Made by a program: the position numbers and the translations under genes
Notes under the pieces: model-generated
What the model saw: only the letters and a program-made list of their open reading frames with translations
What the model was told of the DNA's origin: nothing
The model's database searches: none
Source of the DNA: Ruminococcus sp.
GTDB lineage: Bacteria; Bacillota; Clostridia; Lachnospirales; Lachnospiraceae
Length of the DNA: 33,938 nt
Assembly (NCBI GenBank): GCA_013911065.1
Contig: JACERV010000041.1
Location: 1-33,938, forward strand
Direction of reading: 5' to 3'
Part shown: positions 7,491 through 16,082 of the stretch, in pieces
Layout of the letters: each line of letters starts with the position of its first letter
How positions within the stretch are numbered: the first letter of the stretch is position 1

Positions 7491-7551
7491 ATGTAATAGG
7501 AAAGTGCTTTTCCCATTTAATAGAAAAGGATGTGGATGGAAAGGAGCCGAT

Positions 7552-7953
7552 ATGGTAAGAAGGGAACTTAGAGAGCACATTTTTAAGATGCTGTTTCAGA
7601 TAGAGTTTATTGATATGGAAGATATACCGGAACATCTGGTTCTTTATCTTGATTACCTTCAGAGTGCTACAGAGGAAGAGAAAGAGCATATAAAGAACAA
7701 GACCAGGGCAGTAATAGAAAAAGTAACCGAGATTGACACAATTTTGAATGAAAAGACAACAGGCTGGAAAACCACCCGTATGAATAAGGTAGATTTAACA
7801 ATTCTGCGCCTTGCTGTTTATGAAATGAAATGGGATGAAGATATTCCCACGGGTGTGGCTATCAATGAGGCTGTAGAACTGTCAAAACGGTTCAGCGGAG
7901 AGGAAGGCCCTTCTTTTGTCAATGGAGTACTTGCAAAGCTGACCGGAAATTAG
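7552..7953 (+). CDS. nusB: transcription antitermination factor NusB
   Basis: NusB binds boxA RNA with NusE (S10) in the antitermination complex that keeps RNA polymerase going on rRNA operons. The 133-residue product is all-helical in character and begins MVRRELREHIFKMLFQIEF. It carries the family's C-terminal block VAINEAVELSKRFSGEEGPSFVNGVLAKL. The frame stays open upstream to an ATG at 7504, but the ATG at 7552 has AAAGGAG six bases before it and gives the normal NusB length. It is the first gene of the long nusB-to-recN operon. The xseA ribosome site overlaps its stop. Confidence 0.95.
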   Translation: MVRRELREHIFKMLFQIEFIDMEDIPEHLVLYLDYLQSATEEEKEHIKNKTRAVIEKVTEIDTILNEKTTGWKTTRMNKVDLTILRLAVYEMKWDEDIPTGVAINEAVELSKRFSGEEGPSFVNGVLAKLTGN

Positions 7954-7962
7954 GAGGCTGCT

Positions 7963-9186
7963 ATGCGTAACGTCTATACGGTAAAGCAGGTAAATGCATA
8001 TATTAAAAATATGTTTGCCCAGGACTTCATGCTGAATAGAATTTATGTAAAAGGCGAAGTTTCTAATTGCAAATATCATACTTCAGGACATATCTATTTC
8101 TCCTTAAAAGACGAGTCCGGCACGATTCCCTGTGTGATGTTTGCAGGGTCACGGTCAGGGCTTTCTTTTCGTATGCAGGAGGGACAGCAGGTGATTGCCC
8201 TTGGCTCAGTCAGTGTCTATGAAAGAGACGGCAAATATCAGCTTTATGCCAAGGAAATCATACTGGACGGAGCAGGTCTTTTGTATGAAAAGTTTGAGAA
8301 GCTGAAACGGGAGCTGGAAGAGATGGGGATGTTTGCCCAGGAATACAAACTTCCTGTTCCAAAGTATGTCAAAACAGTCGGCATTGTAACTGCGCCCACA
8401 GGGGCGGCAGTCCGGGATATTATCAATATCGCATCCAGAAGGAATCCTTATGTACAGCTGCTTCTGTACCCCGCTCTTGTACAGGGGGAAGGTGCGGCAT
8501 CCAGTATTGTCCGTGGAATTGAGATGTTGGAAAAGAAAGGTGTGGATGTGATGATTGTGGGGCGGGGCGGAGGCTCTATAGAAGACCTATGGGCATTCAA
8601 CGAGGAGTCCGTAGCCAGGGCTATTTTCCATTGCCGTGTACCTGTGATTTCTGCCGTAGGGCATGAGACAGACACAACCATTGCAGACTATGTTGCAGAT
8701 TTGCGGGCACCGACCCCCTCGGCAGCGGCGGAACTGGCGGTTTATGAATACCTGGGAACAGCAGGACTTATGCGGGAATATGAAATTCGCCTGAGAAGAA
8801 CTATAACGCAGGGGATTTCCAGAGAGAGAATGAGAAGTGAACAGGCGGCGCTGAAACTAAGATTTGCACATCCCCGCCAGAAACTTATAGAGAAAAGACA
8901 GTATGCTGCAGATATGGAACAGAAACTGCGGATGCTGATGAAACGCAGCCTGGACGAAAAAAAACACCAGTTTGCACTATATTTGGAGCAGATAAAAGGT
9001 CTTTCACCGTTAGAAAAGTTAAATCATGGTTATTCTTATATAGAAGGAGCAAAAGGAGAGAATATTAAATCTGTAAAACAGGTTTCTCCCGGAGATATAA
9101 TACAGGCTTATGTGACGGATGGATACATGGAGGCAGAAGTAAAAAGTATGACGGAGGTGAAGCCAGGTGGCAGAGCAGGAGAATAA
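7963..9186 (+). CDS. xseA: exodeoxyribonuclease VII large subunit
   Basis: XseA is the catalytic subunit of exonuclease VII, which degrades single-stranded DNA from both ends. The 407-residue product has the N-terminal OB fold (YVKGEVSNCKYHTSGHIYFS at about 27-46). The catalytic core follows with GRGGGSIEDLWAFN and VGHETDTTIADYVADLRAPT, then a coiled-coil region rich in R, K and E that binds XseB. The C-terminal GYSYI segment is also typical. Length is in the family range. The ATG follows AGGAGG with 5-base spacing, and the 3' end overlaps xseB by 20 bases. Confidence 0.97.
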   Translation: MRNVYTVKQVNAYIKNMFAQDFMLNRIYVKGEVSNCKYHTSGHIYFSLKDESGTIPCVMFAGSRSGLSFRMQEGQQVIALGSVSVYERDGKYQLYAKEIILDGAGLLYEKFEKLKRELEEMGMFAQEYKLPVPKYVKTVGIVTAPTGAAVRDIINIASRRNPYVQLLLYPALVQGEGAASSIVRGIEMLEKKGVDVMIVGRGGGSIEDLWAFNEESVARAIFHCRVPVISAVGHETDTTIADYVADLRAPTPSAAAELAVYEYLGTAGLMREYEIRLRRTITQGISRERMRSEQAALKLRFAHPRQKLIEKRQYAADMEQKLRMLMKRSLDEKKHQFALYLEQIKGLSPLEKLNHGYSYIEGAKGENIKSVKQVSPGDIIQAYVTDGYMEAEVKSMTEVKPGGRAGE

Positions 9187-9400
9187 AATGCAGAACGAGA
9201 ATACCCCTTCCTTAGAAGAGTTGTTCGAAGGTTTGGAGGGCGTGATTTCCAGGCTGGAGAGGGAAGAAGTTACCCTGGAGGAATCCTTTCAACTCTATCA
9301 GAAAGGGATGAACCTATTAAAACAGTGTAATACAACGATAGATACTGTAGAAAAGAAAGTACAGATACTGGACGAGGATGGAGAGACCCATGAATTTTAA
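9167..9400 (+). CDS. xseB: exodeoxyribonuclease VII small subunit
   Basis: XseB coats the coiled coils of XseA to form the exonuclease VII holoenzyme. The 77-residue product carries the family core SLEELFEGLEGVISRLE, then a second amphipathic helix (LEESFQLYQKGMNLLKQC) and a short acidic tail. A GTG at 9167 has GGAGG at 9153-9157 and is preferred. The in-frame ATG at 9188 would remove seven residues and lies just past the xseA stop. It overlaps xseA upstream and ispA downstream, so the three genes are tightly coupled. Confidence 0.92.
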   Translation: MAEQENKMQNENTPSLEELFEGLEGVISRLEREEVTLEESFQLYQKGMNLLKQCNTTIDTVEKKVQILDEDGETHEF

Positions 9401-10280
9401 GGAAACATATCAAAGAAAAGTAGAAGCAATTGAAAATGTACTGCGTGCTTATCTTCCAAAGCCGGAAGGTTACCAGGCAGTCATTATGGAAGCTATGGAA
9501 TACAGCCTGATGGCAGGAGGCAAACGTCTCCGCCCGATGCTGATGCAGGAGACTTATGGACTCTTGGGCGGAAACAGCCAGGTGATTGAGCCTTTTATGG
9601 CAGCTATAGAGATGATTCATACCTATTCTTTGGTTCACGATGACCTGCCTGCTATGGATAATGATGATTACCGCAGGGGAAGAAAGACAACGCATATTGT
9701 GTACGGTGAAGATATGGGGATTCTGGCCGGTGACGCACTGCTTAACTGTGCTTTTGAAACCGCGGCGAAAGCCTTTGATATAGAGCCGGAGCAGGGCTGC
9801 CGGATAGGAAAGGCACTTCAGATTCTGTCCTCAAAGGCCGGCATTTATGGAATGATTGGCGGACAGGTGGTAGATGTGAAATCTGCCGGGGAGGTTATAT
9901 CCGGAGAAAAACTGGATTTTATTTATAAACTGAAAACAGGTGCCCTGATTGAGGCATCTATGATGATTGGGGCAATTCTTGCAGGAGCAGATGCAAAACA
10001 GGTAGACGCAGTAGAAGCAATTGCAGGAAAGATAGGTCTGGCTTTCCAGATTCAGGATGATATTCTTGATGTAACAAGCACCAAGGAAGTGCTGGGAAAA
10101 CCAATACACAGCGACGAGAAAAATGAAAAGACCACCTATATCACCTGGAAGGGGCTTGAAGAAGCTAAGGCACTGGTTGAGAAAATTTCTCATGAGGCAG
10201 TACAGCTTCTTATGAGTCTGAAGCCAAAGGACGAATATCTTCCCCAATTATTGGAATCACTGATAGATAGAGACAAATAG
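9390..10280 (+). CDS. ispA: farnesyl/geranyl diphosphate synthase (polyprenyl synthetase)
   Basis: This prenyltransferase condenses isopentenyl diphosphate with allylic diphosphates, feeding undecaprenyl phosphate and other isoprenoids. The product has the first aspartate-rich motif DDLPAMD (D84, D85) and the second DDILD (from D223), the GGKRLRP substrate-binding block and KTGALIEA. The two-residue insertion in the first motif is typical of bacterial short-chain (farnesyl) synthases. The ATG at 9390 (296 residues) has GGAG six bases upstream. An in-frame ATG at 9378 has poorer spacing. It overlaps xseB and lies 12 bases before dxs, the first enzyme of the same pathway. Confidence 0.94.
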   Translation: MNFKETYQRKVEAIENVLRAYLPKPEGYQAVIMEAMEYSLMAGGKRLRPMLMQETYGLLGGNSQVIEPFMAAIEMIHTYSLVHDDLPAMDNDDYRRGRKTTHIVYGEDMGILAGDALLNCAFETAAKAFDIEPEQGCRIGKALQILSSKAGIYGMIGGQVVDVKSAGEVISGEKLDFIYKLKTGALIEASMMIGAILAGADAKQVDAVEAIAGKIGLAFQIQDDILDVTSTKEVLGKPIHSDEKNEKTTYITWKGLEEAKALVEKISHEAVQLLMSLKPKDEYLPQLLESLIDRDK

Positions 10281-10292
10281 GGAGGTCTCCTT

Positions 10293-12173
10293 ATGATATT
10301 AGAAAAAATTCAAAAGGAAAATGATATAAAAGAGCTGAATCCGGAAGAGCTGGAAATTTTATCAAAAGAAATTCGGGAATTTTTGGTTGAGAAAATCAGT
10401 AAAACCGGAGGACATCTGGCCTCAAATTTAGGTGTGGTTGAACTTACCATGGCATTACACCTTGTTTTTTCTCTGCCGGAAGATAAGTTGATCTGGGACG
10501 TAGGACATCAGGCTTACACCCACAAGCTTTTAACAGGCAGGCAGGCAGGGTTTGATGACCTGCGCAAATATGGGGGTATGAGCGGGTTCCCGAAAAGAAA
10601 AGAAAGTGACTGTGATGCCTTTGATACGGGACACAGTTCCACTTCAATTTCCGCCGGAATGGGGTATGTGGCTGCCAGAGATATTCTTGGAGAGTCGCAT
10701 TCTGTTGTTTCTGTCATCGGTGACGGGGCCATGACAGGCGGTATGGCGTACGAGGCTTTGAACAATGCTGCCCGGCTGAAAAGTAATTTTATTATCGTTT
10801 TAAATGACAACAACATGTCTATTTCTGAAAATGTGGGAGGAATGTCCCAGTATTTGAATGGTCTGCGTACAGCTCAAGCTTACACCGGACTGAAAAGAGG
10901 AGTGGAAGATACCCTTTTAAAGATACCTGTACAGGGTGAAAAAATCTTACACCAAATGAAAAAAACCAAAAGCGGTATCAAACAGCTCGTTGTCCCGGGC
11001 ATGTTTTTTGAAGATATGGGAATCACCTACCTTGGCCCTGTAGACGGTCATGATGTAAGAAAGCTTTGCAAGATTCTTAATGAGGCAAAGAGGGTGAACC
11101 ATGCGGTTCTCGTCCATGTCCTGACAAAAAAGGGGAAGGGCTATAAGCCTGCGGAGGAAAACCCCTCCCGTTTTCATGGAACCGGACCCTTTAAAGTGGA
11201 GACAGGAGAATCAAAAGGTACCGCTCAAAAGGACAGCTATACAGATGTGTTTTCTAAAGTACTCTGTGATGCTGCCCGGCAGGATAATAAGATCACTGCA
11301 ATCACGGCTGCTATGGCAGACGGCACAGGACTTTCTCGTTTTCAGAAATATTTTCCGGAACGTTTTTTTGACGTTGGAATTGCAGAGGAACATGCGCTGA
11401 CTTTTGCTGCCGGTCTTGCAGCAGGGGGGATGAAACCGGTTGTTGCACTGTATTCCTCCTTTTTACAACGCGCATATGACCAGGCAATTCATGATATTTG
11501 TCTGCAGAAGCTGCCAGTTGTTCTGGCAGTGGACCGGGGCGGTCTGGTAGGAAGTGACGGCGAGACGCATCAGGGTTTATTTGACTTGTCCTTTTTGTCC
11601 ACCATCCCGAATATGACAGTTATGTCACCCAAGAACCGCTGGGAGATGGCCGATATGGTAAGATTTGCCGTGGATTTTGAATATCCCATTGCATTGAGAT
11701 ATCCGAGAGGAGATGCTTATGAAGGCCTGAAGGAATTCCGCACACCTATTGCATATGGAAAAAGTGAAGTTCTCTATGAAGAGGAAGATATTGTGATTTT
11801 CTTTGCCGGACATATGGCTGCCCTGGCAGAGGAAGTACGTACAGAGCTGAAGGACATCGGCTACAGCTGCAGTCTGGTTAACGCCCGTTTTATAAAGCCT
11901 CTGGATACAGAAATACTGGAAAAAATGGTCCAGGACCACACACTTTTTGTGACTATAGAAGAAAATGTTCTGACTGGTGGTTATGGGGAGCAGGTGCTTA
12001 CATACATGTCCCGTGCCTACCTTGATGCTCATGTGCTCAATGTTGGAATCCCGGATGATTATATAGAGCATGGCAGTGTAGATGTGCTGCGCCGTGAGGT
12101 CGGGCTGGACTGTAAAACGGTTACGAAAAGAATCATTACGGAGTATATAACAATAAGGAACAAGAAAGCGTAG
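10293..12173 (+). CDS. dxs: 1-deoxy-D-xylulose-5-phosphate synthase
   Basis: DXS condenses pyruvate and glyceraldehyde-3-phosphate in a thiamine-diphosphate-dependent reaction, the first step of the non-mevalonate isoprenoid route. The 626-residue product has all expected blocks: DVGHQAYTHKLLTGR near residue 69, the ThDP/Mg motif GDGAMTGGMAYEALNN, the central EEHALTFAAG with the catalytic glutamate, DRGGLVGSDGETHQG, and the C-terminal transketolase domain with ENVLTGGYG. Length is standard. The start at 10293 follows GGGAGG. Its position after ispA groups two isoprenoid genes. Confidence 0.97.
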   Translation: MILEKIQKENDIKELNPEELEILSKEIREFLVEKISKTGGHLASNLGVVELTMALHLVFSLPEDKLIWDVGHQAYTHKLLTGRQAGFDDLRKYGGMSGFPKRKESDCDAFDTGHSSTSISAGMGYVAARDILGESHSVVSVIGDGAMTGGMAYEALNNAARLKSNFIIVLNDNNMSISENVGGMSQYLNGLRTAQAYTGLKRGVEDTLLKIPVQGEKILHQMKKTKSGIKQLVVPGMFFEDMGITYLGPVDGHDVRKLCKILNEAKRVNHAVLVHVLTKKGKGYKPAEENPSRFHGTGPFKVETGESKGTAQKDSYTDVFSKVLCDAARQDNKITAITAAMADGTGLSRFQKYFPERFFDVGIAEEHALTFAAGLAAGGMKPVVALYSSFLQRAYDQAIHDICLQKLPVVLAVDRGGLVGSDGETHQGLFDLSFLSTIPNMTVMSPKNRWEMADMVRFAVDFEYPIALRYPRGDAYEGLKEFRTPIAYGKSEVLYEEEDIVIFFAGHMAALAEEVRTELKDIGYSCSLVNARFIKPLDTEILEKMVQDHTLFVTIEENVLTGGYGEQVLTYMSRAYLDAHVLNVGIPDDYIEHGSVDVLRREVGLDCKTVTKRIITEYITIRNKKA

Positions 12174-12186
12174 GATAAAGAACAGG

Positions 12187-12990
12187 ATGAAGGAAAGACT
12201 AGACATACTGCTGGTAAAACGCGGTCTGGCAGAATCCAGGGAAAAGGCAAAGGCGGTTATCATGTCCGGAAATGTTTTTGTAGAAGGACAGCGGGAGGAT
12301 AAGGCTGGATCCGCATTTTCCCAGGAGGTACAAATCGAAATAAAAGGAAATTTATTGCCTTATGTGAGCAGGGGAGGCCTGAAACTGGAAAAGGCCCTCG
12401 CCAGATTTGACGTTAATGTGAAGGGCAAGGTATGTACGGATGTGGGATCCTCCACGGGAGGATTTACCGACTGTATGCTGCAAAACGGCGCCACAAAGGT
12501 ATTTGCTATAGATGTGGGCAGAGGACAGCTTGATTGGAAGCTGAGGCAGGACAGCCGTGTAGTATGCATGGAAAAAACCAATATCCGTTATGTGACCCCT
12601 GAGGATATTGGGGAGCCTGTGGATTTTTCCTCCATAGACGTTTCTTTTATTTCTCTGACAAAAGTGCTGGAGCCTATCCGCAACTATCTGAAAGAGAATG
12701 GCGAAATTGTGGCCCTGATTAAGCCACAGTTCGAGGCAGGCAGAGAAAAGGTGGGAAAGAAAGGCGTAGTCCGGGAGAAGAGCACCCACCATGAGGTAAT
12801 CGAAAAGGTAGCGGTGTATGCAAATTCTATCGGATTTGAAGTGAAAAATATTGACTTTTCTCCAATTAAAGGTCCTGAGGGCAATATTGAATATCTGATA
12901 CATCTAAAGAAATGCAGCGCAGATGCGTCTGAAATAGAAATTGACTTAAAAACAGTGGTAGAGGAAGCATTTGAAACATTGACGAAGTAA
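12187..12990 (+). CDS. tlyA: TlyA family S4/FtsJ-type rRNA methyltransferase
   Basis: The 267-residue product starts with an S4 RNA-binding domain (RLDILLVKRGLAESREKAKA, about residues 4-23), followed by a Rossmann-type FtsJ/RrmJ methyltransferase domain. The SAM-binding region is DVGSSTGGFTDCMLQNGA and the catalytic-site region includes LIKPQFEAGREKVGKKGVVR. TlyA proteins 2'-O-methylate rRNA in mycobacteria. The clostridial and Bacillus YqxC-type homologues in this operon are less studied, so the exact target is inferred only. The ribosome site (ACAGG) is weak. It starts 13 bases after dxs. Confidence 0.92.
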   Translation: MKERLDILLVKRGLAESREKAKAVIMSGNVFVEGQREDKAGSAFSQEVQIEIKGNLLPYVSRGGLKLEKALARFDVNVKGKVCTDVGSSTGGFTDCMLQNGATKVFAIDVGRGQLDWKLRQDSRVVCMEKTNIRYVTPEDIGEPVDFSSIDVSFISLTKVLEPIRNYLKENGEIVALIKPQFEAGREKVGKKGVVREKSTHHEVIEKVAVYANSIGFEVKNIDFSPIKGPEGNIEYLIHLKKCSADASEIEIDLKTVVEEAFETLTK

Positions 12991-12997
12991 GAGGGCT

Positions 12998-13834
12998 ATG
13001 ATGGATAATTTTTACATTATAACAAATAAACTGAAAGATGCTGACTTTTGCATCACAAATGAAATCCTGGAATATATCAGGCAAAACGGCAAAACCGGTA
13101 TTCTGTCCCAGAAAGATGAAGAAGGAAATATCATAGCAGGGACAATTCCGGAAGGAATGGACTGTGCACTGGTACTGGGAGGTGACGGAACTTTCATCCG
13201 CTCGGCAAGGGAGCTGGAGGGTTACAATGTTCCGATGCTTGGCGTTAACCTGGGTACACTGGGGTATCTGACAGAAGTGGAGCTGCAGGATTTCCGCAGC
13301 GCTCTGGATACATTGTTTCATTCCAGGCCCGTCATTGAAGAACGGATGATGATGCGGGGCAAGGTGCAGTATATGGGGGAACATGTAGCACTAAATGACA
13401 TTGTGGTTACCCGGGAAGGCTCTCTTCGTGTCATACACTTTAATATCTATGTCAACGGGGAGCTGCTGAACAGTTATGATGCTGACGGGGTGATTATCTC
13501 TACGCCTACAGGAACGACAGGATATAACCTTTCGGCGGGAGGCCCCATTGTGGAGCCTACGGCAAGCATGTTTGTTATAACGCCTATCTGCCCTCATGCA
13601 CTGAATACAAGCAGTATCGTATTATCATCAGAAGATACCATCGAAGTAGAAATCGGGAAGGGAAGGTACGGCAGAATAGAGCATGCTTCTGTTACTTTTG
13701 ATGGTACTAACACAATTCCTCTCGTAACAGGAAATAGAGTTTTTATAAAAAAAGCGTCAGAAACAACAAAGTTAGTGAAGCTCAGTAAAGAAAGCTTTAT
13801 GAAAACACTGCGCAAAAAAATGAAAGGAAACTAG
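12998..13834 (+). CDS. nadK: NAD kinase
   Basis: NadK phosphorylates NAD to NADP. The 278-residue product shows the GGDGT nucleotide-binding motif (about residues 61-65), NLGTLGYLTE, the conserved NDIVV segment, and the DGVIISTPTGTTGYNLSAGG block forming the active site. Two adjacent ATG codons at 12998 and 13001 can start it. The second has better spacing from AGAGGG (12990-12995), a one-residue difference. It is in the order tlyA-nadK-argR-recN that is conserved in Firmicutes. Confidence 0.96.
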   Translation: MMDNFYIITNKLKDADFCITNEILEYIRQNGKTGILSQKDEEGNIIAGTIPEGMDCALVLGGDGTFIRSARELEGYNVPMLGVNLGTLGYLTEVELQDFRSALDTLFHSRPVIEERMMMRGKVQYMGEHVALNDIVVTREGSLRVIHFNIYVNGELLNSYDADGVIISTPTGTTGYNLSAGGPIVEPTASMFVITPICPHALNTSSIVLSSEDTIEVEIGKGRYGRIEHASVTFDGTNTIPLVTGNRVFIKKASETTKLVKLSKESFMKTLRKKMKGN

Positions 13835-13838
13835 AATC

Positions 13839-14297
13839 ATGAAAGTCAGTCGCCATGCAAAAATCATTGAACTAATCAGCCAGAATAATATTGAAACGCA
13901 GGAGGAGCTGGCGGAACGTTTAAAGCATGCCGGGTTTAAAGTGACTCAGGCAACGGTTTCCAGGGATATCAGGGATTTGAAGCTTACGAAGGTATCTGTG
14001 GATGGCAGTAAGCAGAAATATGTAATCCTGAAGCCAAAAGAGGATGGAATGAGTGAAAAGTATATTCGTGTGCTGAGGGATGGCTATGTTTCTATGGATA
14101 TGGCACAGAATATCCTTGTAATTAAGACTGTATCCGGTATGGCAATGGCAGTGGCTGCCGCAGTGGATGCTATGAAATGGAAAGAAGTGGTGGGATGTAT
14201 TGCAGGAGATGACACCATTATGTGTGCAATCCGCAGTGCAGAAGAAACCGTAGCTGTCATGGACAAGATTCGGAAGATTGTGTCAAAAGGGAATTAG
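13839..14297 (+). CDS. argR: arginine repressor ArgR/AhrC
   Basis: ArgR is a hexameric, arginine-dependent regulator of arginine synthesis and breakdown. The 152-residue product has the N-terminal winged helix (ISQNNIETQEELAERLKHAG, then TQATVSRDIRDLKLTKV) and the C-terminal arginine-binding and oligomerisation domain with GCIAGDDTIMCA. Length matches. The ATG is preceded by AAAGGAAA. No arginine genes lie nearby, so its targets are elsewhere. The link to recN is the common Firmicute gene order rather than a functional one. Confidence 0.96.
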   Translation: MKVSRHAKIIELISQNNIETQEELAERLKHAGFKVTQATVSRDIRDLKLTKVSVDGSKQKYVILKPKEDGMSEKYIRVLRDGYVSMDMAQNILVIKTVSGMAMAVAAAVDAMKWKEVVGCIAGDDTIMCAIRSAEETVAVMDKIRKIVSKGN

Positions 14298-14306
14298 GGA
14301 AAATAT

Positions 14307-15983
14307 ATGTTACAATATCTGCACGTAAAAAACTTAGCATTAATTGATGAAATTGAAGTAGAATTCCAGCCGGGACTCAATATTCTGACTGGAGAAACAG
14401 GAGCCGGGAAATCCATTATTCTGGGCTCTGTAAATCTTGCCCTGGGAGGCAGATACAATGCCGATATGTTGAGGCAGGGGGCTGGATTCGGCCTTGTGGA
14501 GCTGACATTTTCAGTAGAGGATGCGGCTGTCAGGAGGCAATTGGAAACACTGGATATTTTTCCGGAGGATGGAATGCTTGTGCTGACCAGAAAGCTAATG
14601 GAAGGCCGCAGTATCAGCAAGATTAACGGAGAAACAGTTAATATGGGGATTCTCAAGGATGTAGCCAGCCTTTTAATTGACATCCACGGCCAGCATGAAC
14701 ATCAGGCTCTCCTTCATAAGAAAAATCATCTGGCCCTTTTGGATACATATGCCCGGGACGAAGTGGGAGATTTGAAAGCTTCCGTTTCTTCGGCATTCCG
14801 GAAATTTCAAAAGTGCAGACGGGCATTGGAAGAGTCAGGTCTGGACGAAGAGCACAGGAGAAAGGAAATCTCACTTGCTGAATTTGAAATCCGCGAAATA
14901 GAGGAGGCAGAGCTGCAGGATGGAGAAGGCGAGGAGCTGGACACCCTGTATCAGCGTATGACAAAAAGCAGACGTTTCACAGAAAGTATCGCAGAAACAT
15001 ACAGATATACAAGCGAAAGTGCCCAGGGAAATGCCAGTGACTTTCTAAGCCGTGCTATCCGCTGCTTTCAGAGTGTGGAAGACTGCGACGAACAGGGTGC
15101 AGCCCTGTATCAGCAGCTTGTAGAAATTGACAGTCTTTTGAATGACTTTAACCGGGAACTGTCGGAATATGAAAAAAGTTTTGAATTTTCTGAGGAAGAG
15201 TATTATGAGACAGAAAACCGTCTGAACCTGTTAAATTATTTAAAGGCAAAATATGGAAAAGATGTAAATGAAATCAAAGAATATTGCAGCGCCAAAAAAG
15301 AAAGACTAAATGAACTGAAAGATTATGAAAATTATATTGCAGAACTAGAAAAGAAATATGCAGACAGTGAAAAGGAATTAAAAAAATATTCGGAGGCACT
15401 GACAAAAGCGAGAAAAAAAGCCGCACAAATTTTTGTAAAAGAGATTAAACAAGGATTAAATGATTTGAATTTTGTTGAGGTAGAGTTTGAAATGAAAATC
15501 AGCAGGCTGGATACCTATACTTCCAATGGTTTAGACGAAGGTGAGTTCTATATATCTACAAATCCAGGTGAAACTGTAAAGCCACTGGGTAATGTGGCAT
15601 CTGGAGGAGAACTTTCCAGGATTATGCTTGCAGTCAAATCTGTACTGGCTGATAAAGAGGATACGCCTACTTTAATTTTTGATGAAATAGATACGGGAAT
15701 CAGCGGTATTACCGCCGGCAGGGTTGGAGAGAAAATGCATGTGATAGGCAAAAGCAGACAGGTCATATGTATTACCCATCTTCCTCAGATAGCAGCTATG
15801 GCCGATGCCCATTATCTGATTCGTAAAGAAGCAAAATCAAAAATAACAAAAACAGAAATTTTCTGCCTGGAAGAACAGGACTCCGTTCAAGAGCTGGCAA
15901 GACTGCTTGGTGGAGCGAATATAACCAGTAAGATTTTAGAGAGCGCTGCCGAAATGAAAGAAATGGCAAAGAGTGAAATATAA
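14307..15983 (+). CDS. recN: DNA repair protein RecN
   Basis: RecN is an SMC-like ATPase acting early in double-strand break repair. The 558-residue product begins with the ATPase head containing Walker A GETGAGKS (29-36). It then has the long, charged coiled-coil region (about 150-390), and ends with the ABC-type signature ASGGELSRIMLA and Walker B LIFDEIDTGISG. Order and length match the family. It starts ten bases after argR and ends the nusB-recN operon, being followed by a strong terminator. Confidence 0.96.
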   Translation: MLQYLHVKNLALIDEIEVEFQPGLNILTGETGAGKSIILGSVNLALGGRYNADMLRQGAGFGLVELTFSVEDAAVRRQLETLDIFPEDGMLVLTRKLMEGRSISKINGETVNMGILKDVASLLIDIHGQHEHQALLHKKNHLALLDTYARDEVGDLKASVSSAFRKFQKCRRALEESGLDEEHRRKEISLAEFEIREIEEAELQDGEGEELDTLYQRMTKSRRFTESIAETYRYTSESAQGNASDFLSRAIRCFQSVEDCDEQGAALYQQLVEIDSLLNDFNRELSEYEKSFEFSEEEYYETENRLNLLNYLKAKYGKDVNEIKEYCSAKKERLNELKDYENYIAELEKKYADSEKELKKYSEALTKARKKAAQIFVKEIKQGLNDLNFVEVEFEMKISRLDTYTSNGLDEGEFYISTNPGETVKPLGNVASGGELSRIMLAVKSVLADKEDTPTLIFDEIDTGISGITAGRVGEKMHVIGKSRQVICITHLPQIAAMADAHYLIRKEAKSKITKTEIFCLEEQDSVQELARLLGGANITSKILESAAEMKEMAKSEI

Positions 15984-15991
15984 TACTAGTG

Positions 15992-16018
15992 TGAAACAGA
16001 CTACATGCACACATACTA
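15992..16018 (+). promoter_or_regulatory. candidate sigma-G/sigma-F promoter of spoIVB
   Basis: CATACTA (16012-16018) matches the -10 consensus CATWHTA of the forespore factors sigma-G and sigma-F. Fourteen bases upstream, TGAAAC (15992-15997) is a partial -35 match. In Bacillus spoIVB is transcribed by sigma-G, with some sigma-F. The expected start near 16025 falls inside the 5' arm of the recN terminator, so spoIVB transcripts would not form it. The -35 match is the weak point. Confidence 0.45.
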
Positions 16019-16049
16019 AAACAGATACCGAATTGGTATCTGTTTTTTT
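16018..16049 (+). terminator. terminator of the nusB-recN operon
   Basis: AAAACAGATACC (16018-16029) pairs with GGTATCTGTTTT (16035-16046) around GAATT, with the T run continuing to 16049. The stem has no mismatch. It lies 34 bases after the recN stop. Confidence 0.88.
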
Positions 16050-16082
16050 ATCTTTATAAAAATAAAGAAAGGATGTGGGTGC

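Noticed and set aside
7504-7551. Longer NusB starting at 7504
   Set aside because: The 16 extra residues have no ribosome site; AAAGGAG before 7552 and the family start MVRREL decide for 7552.
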